Shown in pieces: positions 1-8,494 of a stretch of 24,278 nucleotides of DNA (position 1 is the stretch's first letter; every line of letters starts with the position of its first letter). The position numbers and the translations under genes were made by a program. Source of the stretch: an uncultured Parabacteroides sp. (GTDB lineage Bacteria > Bacteroidota > Bacteroidia > Bacteroidales > Tannerellaceae); NCBI GenBank assembly GCA_947074335.1, contig CAMTPG010000004.1, positions 1 to 24,278 on the forward strand, read 5' to 3'. Under the pieces are notes generated by a model. It did no database searches, was not told the origin of the DNA, and was given only the letters and a program-made list of their open reading frames with translations.

Positions 1-1024
1 AAGTCAGCATATCAATGCCGATAAAGCCGGTATAATATCCGCCGAAAAGAGCCGCTACAGCTTTGCCGGTTTCTTGTTTCAGGGCTTCCCAACAGGTTGT
101 ATCAATCGGTTTGTGTGTACTGTTCAATGTTGAAGCGGACGCAGTGACAGTCTTGTTTTCACATGAAGCTGACAGTTCTGGACAATCGGGTGCACTGCCT
201 GCTAATACTTCCATTATTTGAAGCTCCAGGCTGCTTTGCGGGGCCAATCGGTTTCCGGTATATACGCCTTTTGTACTTGATTCGAACACGGAGAGTCCGG
301 CATACGATGCATTACCTTTTTCATCTATATAATATTCGAGTGCAAAATCGGTCTCTTTGTTCAGTCGCTTCTCGATGCTGACCATTTGCTGCTTTTGTAT
401 AGCTCCCGAAATCCACTGATATTCGCCAACCTGCAGTGTATGTGCCCCAATATTCAGAATACCGCGACCCGACGAAGAGTAGGGCGTTTTGATGATAAAC
501 GGCGGCTGATGCGTTTGCAGAAAGGTTTCGATCTCCTCCATGGATGTGCAGAATCGGGGCGATTCGGGCACTTCGATCCGTTGTTGATGCTGACGCAGAT
601 AATCCAGACAGGCTGCTGCGGTTTGTCGTCCGGTGAGTCGGCATAATTCCGGATTCCAGACCGGAATATCCAGTTTGATCCCCGTTTGTTGTTGCAGCGT
701 TTCGAACAGATAAAGACTCTGTGGCGAGATGCCCCATGGCGTGGCTGTAAGTCGCTTTCCGGTTTGTGCCAGCACTTCCAGATCGGCCGTGGTGATGCAG
801 GATGCTCTGTTTAGTAATCCAACGGGGATTAATGTAGCAGCCTGTTCTTTTGTCGTTTCCGAAACCCAGACATAATCTGTATCATCCGCAATCCAGAGCG
901 GCAAGGTAGCCAGCTCTTCGGTCATGCGCATCACATTGGCCGGCGGCGTATAATATTTCGAGCCCTGAATAACAGCCGTTTCATGTCCGGGATTAAATAA
1001 AAAGAGTCTGGCCTGCTGCTTCAT
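1..1024 (-). CDS. ATP-grasp domain protein, partial (C-terminus beyond the left edge)
   Basis: An open frame runs from an ATG at 1024 to the window edge without a stop (341 codons visible). The start reads MKQQARLFLFNPGHETAVIQ. The best recognised part is the loop IIKTPYSSSGRGIL at residues 177-190, which resembles the glycine-rich nucleotide loop of ATP-grasp enzymes (conserved Lys followed by SSSGRG). It is followed by EKRLNKETDFALEYYIDEKG around 219-237 and GYYTGFIGIDML at 329-340, which resembles the metal/ATP-binding strand of that fold. No carrier, preATP or ligase subtype could be identified, so the substrate is unknown. From the family one expects an ATP-dependent carboxylate-amine or thiol ligase. 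No signal peptide or membrane segment is seen, so it is probably cytoplasmic. It lies just downstream of the terminator of the DUF349 gene, so it probably has its own start of transcription, but I saw no clear promoter. The fold is fairly sure; the function is not. Confidence 0.75.
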   Translation of the reverse strand, partial: MKQQARLFLFNPGHETAVIQGSKYYTPPANVMRMTEELATLPLWIADDTDYVWVSETTKEQAATLIPVGLLNRASCITTADLEVLAQTGKRLTATPWGISPQSLYLFETLQQQTGIKLDIPVWNPELCRLTGRQTAAACLDYLRQHQQRIEVPESPRFCTSMEEIETFLQTHQPPFIIKTPYSSSGRGILNIGAHTLQVGEYQWISGAIQKQQMVSIEKRLNKETDFALEYYIDEKGNASYAGLSVFESSTKGVYTGNRLAPQSSLELQIMEVLAGSAPDCPELSASCENKTVTASASTLNSTHKPIDTTCWEALKQETGKAVAALFGGYYTGFIGIDMLT

Positions 1025-1048
1025 CTGTCACTGAATTGGGGGTTAAAT

Positions 1049-1076
1049 AAAAAAGCCGCTTTGTGTAAAGCGGCCT
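1049..1076 (-). terminator. Intrinsic terminator of the DUF349 gene
   Basis: A perfect 8-bp stem (GCCGCTTT at 1055-1062 with AAAGCGGC at 1067-1074) and a 4-base loop. On the minus strand it is followed by a run of six T. It sits 34 bases after the stop of the DUF349 gene and 31 bases before the start of the ATP-grasp gene, so it should separate the two transcripts. Confidence 0.85.
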
Positions 1077-1107
1077 TTTCTGATGTTATATAAACAAATA
1101 TCGTGAT

Positions 1108-3018
1108 TTACAGGTTTTCATCGATAGCATCAATCTTCTTAATGATCAGACTCATTTCATTTTTGAGCTTTTCGATCTTGCGTTCCATCTCTTTAACGAG
1201 ACCGCCGCCGCCTTTCGATGAAATATTCAGGAAGCCGATGTTATTTTCGTAGGTCTGCAGTTCATTCTTCATCCGTTCGTACATGCGCATCAGTTTATCG
1301 CGTTCGCTGTACAACTTATTCTTTCCGCGTTCGCCGCCCGATAAATCGTTCAGGTTGGTGCGGAAGGTCTGCATCTTACGTTCGTTCTGATCCACTTTAA
1401 GGCGATCGAACTGCTGATCCACGGCTTCGTGGTATTCTTTATAGATTTTATCCTTTTCTTTGAAGGGCACATGACCGATGGTTCCCCATTCTGCCATCAA
1501 TCCTTTCAATGTAGCCAGTGCTTCGCCATTATCCGTATCTTCTATACCTTTGATTTTTGCGATCAGCGCTTTTTTGGCATCCAGATTGGTTTGTTCCACA
1601 CTCTTCTGTGACGCTACATTTTTATTCTTTTGTTCAAAGAAATAATCGCAGGCCGAGATAAAGCGTTTCCATACGGCATCCGAATGTTTGCGGGCAACCG
1701 AACCGATGGTTTTCCATTCCTTTTGCAGAGCAATCATCTTTTCGGTAGTGCTTTTCCAATCGGTACTGTCTTTCAAAGCTTCCGCTTTCTCGCAAAGTGC
1801 ACGTTTGAGTTCGAGGTTTTTCTCCATCGTCTCTTTGCTCTTTTTGTAGAATTCGGCTTTGCTGTTGAAATAAGCATCGCAGGCAGCACGGAAACGTTCA
1901 AAGATTTTTACATTCGATTTTTTGGGAGCGAAGCCAATGGTTTTCCATTTTTCCTGAAGCGCCATGACCTCTTTGTTCTTATCTTCCCAGTCTTTGAATG
2001 TTTTCAATGTTTCGGGATTGATGCTCTCAATCTCTTCGCAAATCGCCGTTTTGGCAATCAGATTATCCTGCTCTTTCGATTTCAGTGATTCGAAATGTTC
2101 CTGATGACGTTTGTTGATGATTGTAGAAGCCGTCTTAAAACGAGTCCAGATCTCTTCGCGCAGATCTTTGGCCACCGGGCCGATCTCGCGCCACTGCTGA
2201 TGCAGTTTTTGCAGCTGATGGAATGCCGAAATCACATCCGGTTCCTCTTCCAGCTTTTCAACCGTTTCGCATAAAGCCGTTTTCAGCTCCAGATTCTTTT
2301 TGAAATCGTAATCACGGAACTGGTTATTTATCTTGATAATATCATAGAATTTCTCGGTATAAATCTGATAATTCTTCCATAAATCATTGACATGTTCCTG
2401 TGGAACAGCTTTGATTTCTTTCCAGCGCTGCTGAATATCTTTGAAATCATTATAGAGTTTATTAAAATCATCCTGACTTTCGCAAAGCTCTTTTAATTGA
2501 TCAATTAATTGCAATTTTAAAGCGTAATTAGCTGCTTTAACCCGTTCTTCTTCGGCCAGAATTGCAGCTCTTTTTTCTTTATAAACAGTCAGTAATTCTT
2601 TGAATTTAGTTTCTGAAGGATCTTCGGGAGCCACAAATTTATCCTCTTCGCCACCCTCTTCTACGAAAGCTTTTTTAAGCTCTTCCAATTCGGAACGGTG
2701 AAGTTTATAATAGGCCTGTTTAAGTGATTCTACTTCATTGCGACTTGCTTCTGCAGGCGCATCGGTTAATGCAGTCAGTTTCTCCAGAATTTCAGCCTTT
2801 GTCAATTTTCCAAGTGCTGCATTTGATTCCGTTTCTTCCGCTTGCGGTGCCGGTTTAGTTGCGGTCTCTTCTGTTGAAACATCAGGCGTTGAAGCTTCAC
2901 TTGTTTCTACCTCTGCTACTTTCTTTTCCGGCATTACTTCCGGAGCTTTAGTTTCTTCTGATTTATTTGCAGTTTCTACTGCAGATAAATTAGTTTCATG
3001 GGTATCCTTCATATTCAT
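1108..3018 (-). CDS. DUF349 repeat protein
   Basis: A 636-residue protein with two parts. Residues 1 to about 75 are low-complexity, rich in Glu, Thr, Ala and Ser, and probably disordered. The rest is highly charged and helical and carries five DUF349 repeats of about 70 residues. Each is marked by a tryptophan motif: WKEIKAVPQ, WREIGPVAK, WKTIGFAPK, WKTIGSVAR and WGTIGHVPF, each followed by a further W/I/Y plus aromatic segment. The last 60 residues look like a coiled coil (ERDKLMRMYERMKNELQTYE and on). There is no signal peptide or membrane segment. DUF349 proteins are widespread in Bacteroidota, but I know of no established biochemical role, so none is assigned. Two ATG codons lie six bases apart (3018 and 3012); the outer one is used here. 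It is a single-gene unit, bounded by the oadB terminator upstream and its own terminator downstream. Confidence 0.9.
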   Translation of the reverse strand: MNMKDTHETNLSAVETANKSEETKAPEVMPEKKVAEVETSEASTPDVSTEETATKPAPQAEETESNAALGKLTKAEILEKLTALTDAPAEASRNEVESLKQAYYKLHRSELEELKKAFVEEGGEEDKFVAPEDPSETKFKELLTVYKEKRAAILAEEERVKAANYALKLQLIDQLKELCESQDDFNKLYNDFKDIQQRWKEIKAVPQEHVNDLWKNYQIYTEKFYDIIKINNQFRDYDFKKNLELKTALCETVEKLEEEPDVISAFHQLQKLHQQWREIGPVAKDLREEIWTRFKTASTIINKRHQEHFESLKSKEQDNLIAKTAICEEIESINPETLKTFKDWEDKNKEVMALQEKWKTIGFAPKKSNVKIFERFRAACDAYFNSKAEFYKKSKETMEKNLELKRALCEKAEALKDSTDWKSTTEKMIALQKEWKTIGSVARKHSDAVWKRFISACDYFFEQKNKNVASQKSVEQTNLDAKKALIAKIKGIEDTDNGEALATLKGLMAEWGTIGHVPFKEKDKIYKEYHEAVDQQFDRLKVDQNERKMQTFRTNLNDLSGGERGKNKLYSERDKLMRMYERMKNELQTYENNIGFLNISSKGGGGLVKEMERKIEKLKNEMSLIIKKIDAIDENL

Positions 3019-3177
3019 TCACTATTTTAGAAAAGGATAAAAGCATCCTGTATCGTGTCACAAATTAAACTAAATATTTTTATTTTTCAGCAATTATAAC
3101 CTATTAATTTCGATTTAAATGTTAAATTATTAGCTGATTTATGTGAAAAATAAAGAAATATTAGAAGTTATTGTATT

Positions 3178-3216
3178 AAAAAACGAGATTTACAAATCCT
3201 GCTGTAAATCTCGTTT
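3178..3216 (-). terminator. Intrinsic terminator of the oadGAB operon
   Basis: A perfect 14-bp inverted repeat, AAACGAGATTTACA at 3181-3194 and TGTAAATCTCGTTT at 3203-3216, with an 8-base loop. On the minus strand it ends in a run of T. It begins 21 bases after the oadB stop. Confidence 0.92.
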
Positions 3217-3236
3217 ATATCTATGAATAATATTTT

Positions 3237-4472
3237 TTATCCCAAAAATGAGATTAAAACACCGGCAGCCACGGCCGAGCCGATTACGCCGGAAATATTG
3301 CTGGCCATGCAATATTGCAAAACATGGTTTTTAGGATCATATTTCAGCGCGATATCGTTGGCAACACGCGAAGCCATCGGGACGGCACTCAGTCCGGTTG
3401 CACCGATCAGCGGATTGATTTTCTTTTTGGTAAACAGATTAAACAGTTTCACAAAGAAGATTCCGCCGGTGATGGATAAGGCAAAAGCCAGGAACCCGCC
3501 CACAATAATGCCGATGGTAGTCCAGTTCAGGAACGCATCCACAGTCATGGTTGCACCGACTGACAAACCCAGAAAAACAGTTGCCGCATTCATAATGCTG
3601 TTAGAAGCGGCATCATAGAGACGGAAAGTATTTGTTCCGATCTCTTTCACCAGGTTTCCGAACATCAGCATTCCGATCAGCGGAACGGCACTGGGCACAA
3701 ACAGGGCTACAACCGTTGTTACCAGAATGGGGAAGATGATCTTCAATACACGCAGATTCTTAATTTCCACGGCTGAAGGATATTTCTTCTCTTCCTCTTT
3801 CATATTGATTCGCAGCTCTTTCTCGGAGCAGAATAAGCGCACTACAAAGGGAATAATTACCGGCACCAGCGCCATATACGAATAGGCGGCGATAGCAATC
3901 GGTCCCAAAAGATGCGGGGCCAGTTTGATTGTCGTGAAGATGGCTGTCGGTCCGTCGGCACCACCGATGATGCCCAGCGATCCGGCCTCCTGTGGTGTAA
4001 ACCCGATCAGAATGGCCACCAGCAACACACTAAAAATTCCCAGCTGGGCTGAAGCTCCGAAGATGGAAAGACGCAGATTTCTCAGCATCGGCCCGAAGTC
4101 GGTCAGCGCACCTACGCCCATAAAGATAATAGGCGGCAGGAATCCTGTTTTAATCAACATATAATACACGAAATTCATCAGGCCCAGTTCGTGTGCGATA
4201 TCGTGCAACGGCATTTCCCAGACATTCATCATTGCTCCGTGTACATTGATCATGCCGTTTTCATCGGCCTGCAACACGCCCATTTCGGCTCCCGGAAAAT
4301 TAGCCAGCAATACACCGAATGCAATCGGTACGAGCAACAACGGCTCATATTGCTTTTTAATGCCGAGATATAGCAGCAGAAAACCAATGGCATACATGAT
4401 CAGGAACTGCGGTTCGGCAATAATATTACTGAACGCAGTCATCTCATATAAATTTTCAAAAATCTCCTTCAT
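3237..4472 (-). CDS. oadB: Oxaloacetate decarboxylase beta subunit (sodium ion-translocating carboxylase beta chain)
   Basis: A 411-residue, strongly hydrophobic membrane protein. It is the sodium channel subunit that decarboxylates carboxybiotin and exports Na+ in oxaloacetate, methylmalonyl-CoA and glutaconyl-CoA decarboxylases. The hallmark GIIGGADGPTAIF is at residues 167-179. Its Asp173 matches the conserved region-III aspartate implicated in Na+ binding in the Klebsiella enzyme (family knowledge). Other family segments are GALTDFGPML (121-130) and NISGVIGSAVAAGVL near the C-terminus. Length is normal for the family. Its ATG shares one base with the oadA stop (TAATG), which suggests translational coupling. 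As the beta subunits of the different decarboxylases look alike, substrate identity rests on the neighbouring alpha subunit. Confidence 0.95.
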   Translation of the reverse strand: MKEIFENLYEMTAFSNIIAEPQFLIMYAIGFLLLYLGIKKQYEPLLLVPIAFGVLLANFPGAEMGVLQADENGMINVHGAMMNVWEMPLHDIAHELGLMNFVYYMLIKTGFLPPIIFMGVGALTDFGPMLRNLRLSIFGASAQLGIFSVLLVAILIGFTPQEAGSLGIIGGADGPTAIFTTIKLAPHLLGPIAIAAYSYMALVPVIIPFVVRLFCSEKELRINMKEEEKKYPSAVEIKNLRVLKIIFPILVTTVVALFVPSAVPLIGMLMFGNLVKEIGTNTFRLYDAASNSIMNAATVFLGLSVGATMTVDAFLNWTTIGIIVGGFLAFALSITGGIFFVKLFNLFTKKKINPLIGATGLSAVPMASRVANDIALKYDPKNHVLQYCMASNISGVIGSAVAAGVLISFLG

Positions 4473-6388
4473 TACTGAATGGTCATTAATACATCATCTT
4501 CGGAAACAGCGTCGCCCGGATGGAAGCAAATCGAAGTCACTGTTCCGCCAAACTCGGCGCGTACGGCATTGTATGTTTTCATGGCTTCCACATAGCAAAG
4601 CACATCGCCCTCTTTCACTACATCGCCCACTTTAACCGGTGTGTCTGAAGTGCCTTTCACCAGGAAGAATTTTCCTTCGAGCGGCGACAACACCTCTTGT
4701 CCGGCGCCGGCAGCAGGTGCGGCAGGAGCAGCAGCCGGCGCAGGAGCAGCGGCAGTTTCCGGTTTTGCAGCGCCGGCAGGAGCAGCCGCCGTGTCGCCGA
4801 ACGAAACCGTTACGCGGTAAGCCTGACCATCTACATCCACCGTCATGGTCTGCGGCGTTTTCGGCAGCAGTGCCTCTTTGGCATCGTTGGCAATAACCTG
4901 GGCAACCGGCTGGGCAATTACATTTTTCTCTGCCTTGCGTTTGGCCACATCAGCAGTAAATTCCACTTTTGCTTTACCCGAACGATACGCCTCATACTGA
5001 GCCGGGTGCATGGCATATTCAAAGAGCTCTTCATCGTCTTCGCCCACTTCCCACTGCTTTTCGTTCATCAGCTTGCGGTATTTATCGAGTGAGTCGGGAT
5101 AATTATCCTGCGGATTGCCGGTGAAGAATTCGCGTCCTTCCGCTTTTGCCTTTTCGATGATTTCGGGAGCAAGCGGTCCGGGCAGGCGGCCGGCTTTGCC
5201 CAGAATCATATCCCAGATATCATCGGCAATCATACTCCAGCGTGCTTTTCCTTTTTCCATCTGCATCACATTCATCAGCGCCAGATTTTTTACATACTGG
5301 CTAAATGGTGTAACCAGTGGCGGATAACCCACGCGCGGCCATACATAAGCCACTTCGTCGAAAAGCTTGATCAGTAACTGATCCTGCGTCATCAGCGGCT
5401 TGTTATTTTTGATGTTGTTTTTATTGATTGATTCGAGATTCTTTTCGAGGTCGGCCATCAGACTGCCCATCATGCCGCCGGGCAAACCGGGACCGATCAG
5501 CAGTGAGTTCATCAGACGGTTGCGCGGACTGATGTACAAGCCCAGGAAATCATCCATAAACTCCTGAACCAGTGTGCGTACACGCATATAAGCCTCCATG
5601 TTGATTTCGGGTACAATGTAACCGGCATCTTTCAGCATGGCCTGAACCGTAAGCAGGTCGGCATGTCCTGTTCCCCACGAAAGCGGTTCCATGCCCACAT
5701 CGATATAGTCGCATCCTGCATCGCAAACCTCAAGGATTGAGGCTACGCTGAAGCCCGGACCCGCATGACTGTGATACTGAATGGGAATATCCGGATATTT
5801 CGCTTTGATATTTTTTACGATCTGACCCAGCGACCACGGACGGCCCACACCTGCCATATCTTTCAGACAGATTTCGTCGGCGCCCAGCTCGATCAGTTCG
5901 TAAGCCATGTTGGTGTAATATTCTACGGTATGAATCGGCGAATGCGTGATACTCAGACAGCACTGCGAAATCATGCCGGCCGCTTTGGCATATTTAATGG
6001 AAGGAGCGATGTTGCGTACATCGTTCAAGCCGCAAAATGTACGGGCAATGTTTGTACCCTGTGCATTTTTAACCTGATAAAACAGCTGGCGCACATCGTC
6101 GGGCACCGGACTCATACGCAATCCGTTCAGTGCGCGATCCAGCATATGTGTCTGGATACCTGCATCGTGAAATGGTTTTGTCCACTCGCGAACGGCTATA
6201 TTGGGGTTTTCACCAAACAATAAATTAACCTGTTCAAATCCTCCGCCATTGGTTTCAACACGCGCAAAGCAACCCATCTCGATGATGGCAGGAGCTACCC
6301 GGGTTAGCTGGTCAACACGTGGAACATATTTTCCGGCAGACTGCCACATGTCTCTGAAGACCAAACTAAATTTGATTTCTCTTTTCAT
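4472..6388 (-). CDS. oadA: Oxaloacetate decarboxylase alpha subunit with fused biotin carrier domain
   Basis: A 638-residue cytoplasmic carboxyltransferase that moves CO2 from oxaloacetate to biotin, giving pyruvate. Residues 1-270 are the HMGL-like TIM barrel: FRDMWQS near 11-17, EICLKDMAGV with the likely active-site Lys, and the metal-binding QYHSHAGPG. Residues of about 290-490 are the conserved PYC/OADA domain. An Ala/Pro-rich linker follows at about 535-560, then a C-terminal biotinyl domain with EAMKTYN, where Lys604 should carry biotin. The barrel start reads RDMWQS instead of the more usual RDAHQS or RDGQQS; as I recall, this is common in Bacteroidales versions. A pyruvate carboxylase B subunit is very similar, but oadG and oadB in the same operon favour the sodium pump. 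The stop overlaps the oadB start by one base. Confidence 0.94.
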   Translation of the reverse strand: MKREIKFSLVFRDMWQSAGKYVPRVDQLTRVAPAIIEMGCFARVETNGGGFEQVNLLFGENPNIAVREWTKPFHDAGIQTHMLDRALNGLRMSPVPDDVRQLFYQVKNAQGTNIARTFCGLNDVRNIAPSIKYAKAAGMISQCCLSITHSPIHTVEYYTNMAYELIELGADEICLKDMAGVGRPWSLGQIVKNIKAKYPDIPIQYHSHAGPGFSVASILEVCDAGCDYIDVGMEPLSWGTGHADLLTVQAMLKDAGYIVPEINMEAYMRVRTLVQEFMDDFLGLYISPRNRLMNSLLIGPGLPGGMMGSLMADLEKNLESINKNNIKNNKPLMTQDQLLIKLFDEVAYVWPRVGYPPLVTPFSQYVKNLALMNVMQMEKGKARWSMIADDIWDMILGKAGRLPGPLAPEIIEKAKAEGREFFTGNPQDNYPDSLDKYRKLMNEKQWEVGEDDEELFEYAMHPAQYEAYRSGKAKVEFTADVAKRKAEKNVIAQPVAQVIANDAKEALLPKTPQTMTVDVDGQAYRVTVSFGDTAAAPAGAAKPETAAAPAPAAAPAAPAAGAGQEVLSPLEGKFFLVKGTSDTPVKVGDVVKEGDVLCYVEAMKTYNAVRAEFGGTVTSICFHPGDAVSEDDVLMTIQ

Positions 6389-6412
6389 GATATTTACAAC
6401 TCTAACTTATAC

Positions 6413-6706
6413 TTATAATTTTTCGATTTTTGTAACTTTTCCTTTTCCTTTGGTCACAACACTGACAGCCGCAATAATTGCAGCCGCAGCCTGATGATTT
6501 ACGGAAACAGCCTGATTACCGACAGGAACTGCTGCGGCCATCGCAGGACGCGGGCCGGCTTGTTTTTTTACGATGATCTCTTCGGGTGCATATTTATTTA
6601 CCAGGGCCGTCAGCGCTTTGCCAAGCAAAATAACAACGAGTAAAATGGCAAAAACAGTAGTCATTCCAACTGCCATTAGTAAAAGTCCGATCTGAATATT
6701 CTCCAT
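6413..6706 (-). CDS. oadG: Oxaloacetate decarboxylase gamma subunit
   Basis: A 97-residue protein with one membrane helix at about residues 7-29 (LLLMAVGMTTVFAILLVVIL), followed by GKALTALVNKYAPEE and a variable Ala/Val-rich tail. This matches the small gamma subunit (OadG family), which holds the alpha and beta subunits together and helps assemble the complex. Family members are short and poorly conserved apart from the helix and the segment after it, so the position upstream of oadA (24-base gap) and oadB is strong support. It is the first gene of the operon. Confidence 0.88.
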   Translation of the reverse strand: MENIQIGLLLMAVGMTTVFAILLVVILLGKALTALVNKYAPEEIIVKKQAGPRPAMAAAVPVGNQAVSVNHQAAAAIIAAVSVVTKGKGKVTKIEKL

Positions 6707-6782
6707 ATAAATGTATTATTATTTAAGCAGATTCGTGGTTAGCGGTCTAATCCTATAAGGTCTACTATTAATTAATTTGCTA

Positions 6783-6813
6783 CAAATTTAAAAAAATATA
6801 GCATATACGAAAC
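6783..6813 (-). promoter_or_regulatory. Predicted primary-sigma promoter of oadGAB
   Basis: On the minus strand, TAAATTTG (6790 to 6783) fits the Bacteroidota -7 consensus TAnnTTTG exactly. A weak -33 match (GTTT/TTTC) lies 18-19 bases upstream, at 6809-6813. The leader to oadG would be about 70 bases. Confidence 0.5.
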
Positions 6814-7017
6814 AGGTTATGTCATAAAAAATATAAAATACAATTACTTTTATTCTGTTAAAAGTGATATATCATAATAAAACAGGAATTTATTGTAACG
6901 AAATGAAAGTAATTAATTCCGTTTTATATGCTATTTTATTCAAGTTAAAAAATAACAGATACCAAATTCATAATTTTGGCGTTTAACAAATAATGACCGA
7001 TTCTTGTAAATAAGCCG

Positions 7018-7025
7018 TATATTTG
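7018..7025 (+). promoter_or_regulatory. Predicted -7 element of the regulator gene
   Basis: TATATTTG is an exact TAnnTTTG match 38 bases before the ATG at 7064. No good TTTG lies at the expected 19-base spacing; the nearest TTG (7004-7006) is too close. The -7 call stands alone. Confidence 0.45.
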
Positions 7026-7063
7026 CAGGATAGAAACAGGGGTTTTTTAAGCGTGATAACGAA

Positions 7064-8470
7064 ATGGAAGCAAAACGAATCGTATTGGTTGAAGATGATG
7101 CCGCATTTGGATTGATGCTTCAGGGCTGGTTAAAGAAACAGGGTTTTCATCCTGAATTATGCACCACACTGAAGCAGGCCAAAGCAGTATGTAAAAGCGA
7201 ACACTTCGATCTGGTTTTAACCGATCTTCGTTTGCCCGACGGAAGCGGCATTGAGCTGCTCGAATGGATCAGAGAAAACAAACGGCAGCAGCCGGTCCTG
7301 ATTATGACCGGATACGGCGAAGTGCAAACTGCCGTTCAGGCCATGAAATCGGGTGCCGACGATTACCTGGAAAAGCCCGTCAATCCGGAAATTTTGCGCG
7401 AGAAGATACAGCGTTTGCTGGCTGAGAAACCGGCCGGCAGAACCATGTCTGGAAATTCCGGCTGCGACACTTCCGATGCTTCCGCTTCCGGCAAATCCGC
7501 TTCGGTCGCTGCAACATCAGGAACCGCCCATTTGCATGGCTCCGGCCTGAAAACCATTACCGGAAGCAGCGCCAAAGCCCGCCAGATGTACGAATTTATC
7601 CGTATGGTTGCACCCACGCGCATGTCGGTTATGATTCTGGGCGAAAGCGGAACCGGCAAAGAGCATGTGGCGCGTCTGATTCATGCACAAAGCGACCGCA
7701 AAGAAAAAACATTTATTGCCGTGGATTGCGGCAGCCTGTCACGCGATCTGGCCCCCAGCGAATTATTCGGTCACCTGAAAGGCTCCTTTACTTCGGCCAT
7801 CACCGATAAAAAAGGGGTTTTCGAACAAGCTGCCGGCGGTACTGTTTTTCTCGACGAAATCGGCAATCTCTCTTACGAAGTGCAGGTACAGTTATTGCGC
7901 GCCCTGCAGGAACGCAAAGTACGCCCTGTAGGATCTGCCGAAGATGTGGATATCGATGTGCGTCTGCTCTCGGCCACCAACGAAGATTTGAAAAAGGCCA
8001 TCGCCGAAGGTCGTTTCCGCGAAGATCTTTATCACCGGCTCAACGAACTGGAGATTCTTGTTCCGCCGTTGCGTGAGCGCAAAGCCGATATTCCCAGTTT
8101 CGCCGCCTTCTTTCTGGAAGAGGCCAATGGCGAACTCAATAAACAACTCAAAGGGCTTGATGCTCCGAGCCTGGATGCGCTGACGGCCTGCAGCTGGAGC
8201 GGCAATCTGCGCGAGCTGCGCAATGTGATTCGCCGTGCCGCTCTTTTTGCCGATACCGATTACATCACGATCGATCAGATTACATTGCCGGAATCCGAAA
8301 CCGAAACCGATGAGATATCCGTGCTGCCTTTACGCATTGAAGATGAACGGCAGCGAATTATCAACGCCCTCGAACGGGCCGAAGGCAATAAATCGCTCGC
8401 GGCCAAACTCCTGAAGATCGATCGTAAAACCCTGTACAATAAACTGCACCAGTACGAAATCTCTTTGTAA
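7064..8470 (+). CDS. NtrC-family sigma-54 response regulator (REC, AAA+, Fis-type HTH)
   Basis: A 468-residue cytoplasmic transcription activator. REC domain, residues 1-120: acidic pocket E10-D11-D12, phospho-acceptor Asp54 in LTDLRLPDG, T82 and K104. A Ser/Ala/Gly-rich linker follows at 125-165. AAA+ domain, about 165-400: Walker A GESGTGKE (193-200), Walker B GGTVFLDEIG (258-267), arginine finger region RFREDLYHRL (317-326). The HTH is Fis-type, about 430-466 (GNKSLAAKLLKIDRKTLYNK). The loop that contacts sigma-54, usually GAFTGA, reads GSFTSA (240-245); the core Phe-Thr is kept. It lies tail to tail with the hybrid kinase, 24 bases apart, and a perfect sigma-54 promoter lies beyond the kinase, so that promoter is its likely target. 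NtrC-like zraR/atoC names would be over-precise. Confidence 0.93.
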   Translation: MEAKRIVLVEDDAAFGLMLQGWLKKQGFHPELCTTLKQAKAVCKSEHFDLVLTDLRLPDGSGIELLEWIRENKRQQPVLIMTGYGEVQTAVQAMKSGADDYLEKPVNPEILREKIQRLLAEKPAGRTMSGNSGCDTSDASASGKSASVAATSGTAHLHGSGLKTITGSSAKARQMYEFIRMVAPTRMSVMILGESGTGKEHVARLIHAQSDRKEKTFIAVDCGSLSRDLAPSELFGHLKGSFTSAITDKKGVFEQAAGGTVFLDEIGNLSYEVQVQLLRALQERKVRPVGSAEDVDIDVRLLSATNEDLKKAIAEGRFREDLYHRLNELEILVPPLRERKADIPSFAAFFLEEANGELNKQLKGLDAPSLDALTACSWSGNLRELRNVIRRAALFADTDYITIDQITLPESETETDEISVLPLRIEDERQRIINALERAEGNKSLAAKLLKIDRKTLYNKLHQYEISL

Positions 8471-8494
8471 GAAAAAAGATCCGGAATTTCTTAT

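Larger units (their letters stand above)
6707..7063. other. AT-rich divergent intergenic region between oadG and the NtrC-type regulator
   Basis: 357 bases without a gene. It is strongly AT-rich and holds one TAnnTTTG box facing each way, 6783-6790 for oadGAB and 7018-7025 for the regulator. I found no -24/-12 sigma-54 element, no RNA gene and no clear operator palindrome. The middle (about 6820-6990) shows nothing but A/T runs. Confidence 0.6.

Noticed and set aside
6707..7063. Sigma-54 control of oadGAB by the divergent regulator
   Set aside because: No -24/-12 element exists on the minus strand upstream of oadG; a primary-sigma -7 box fits instead.
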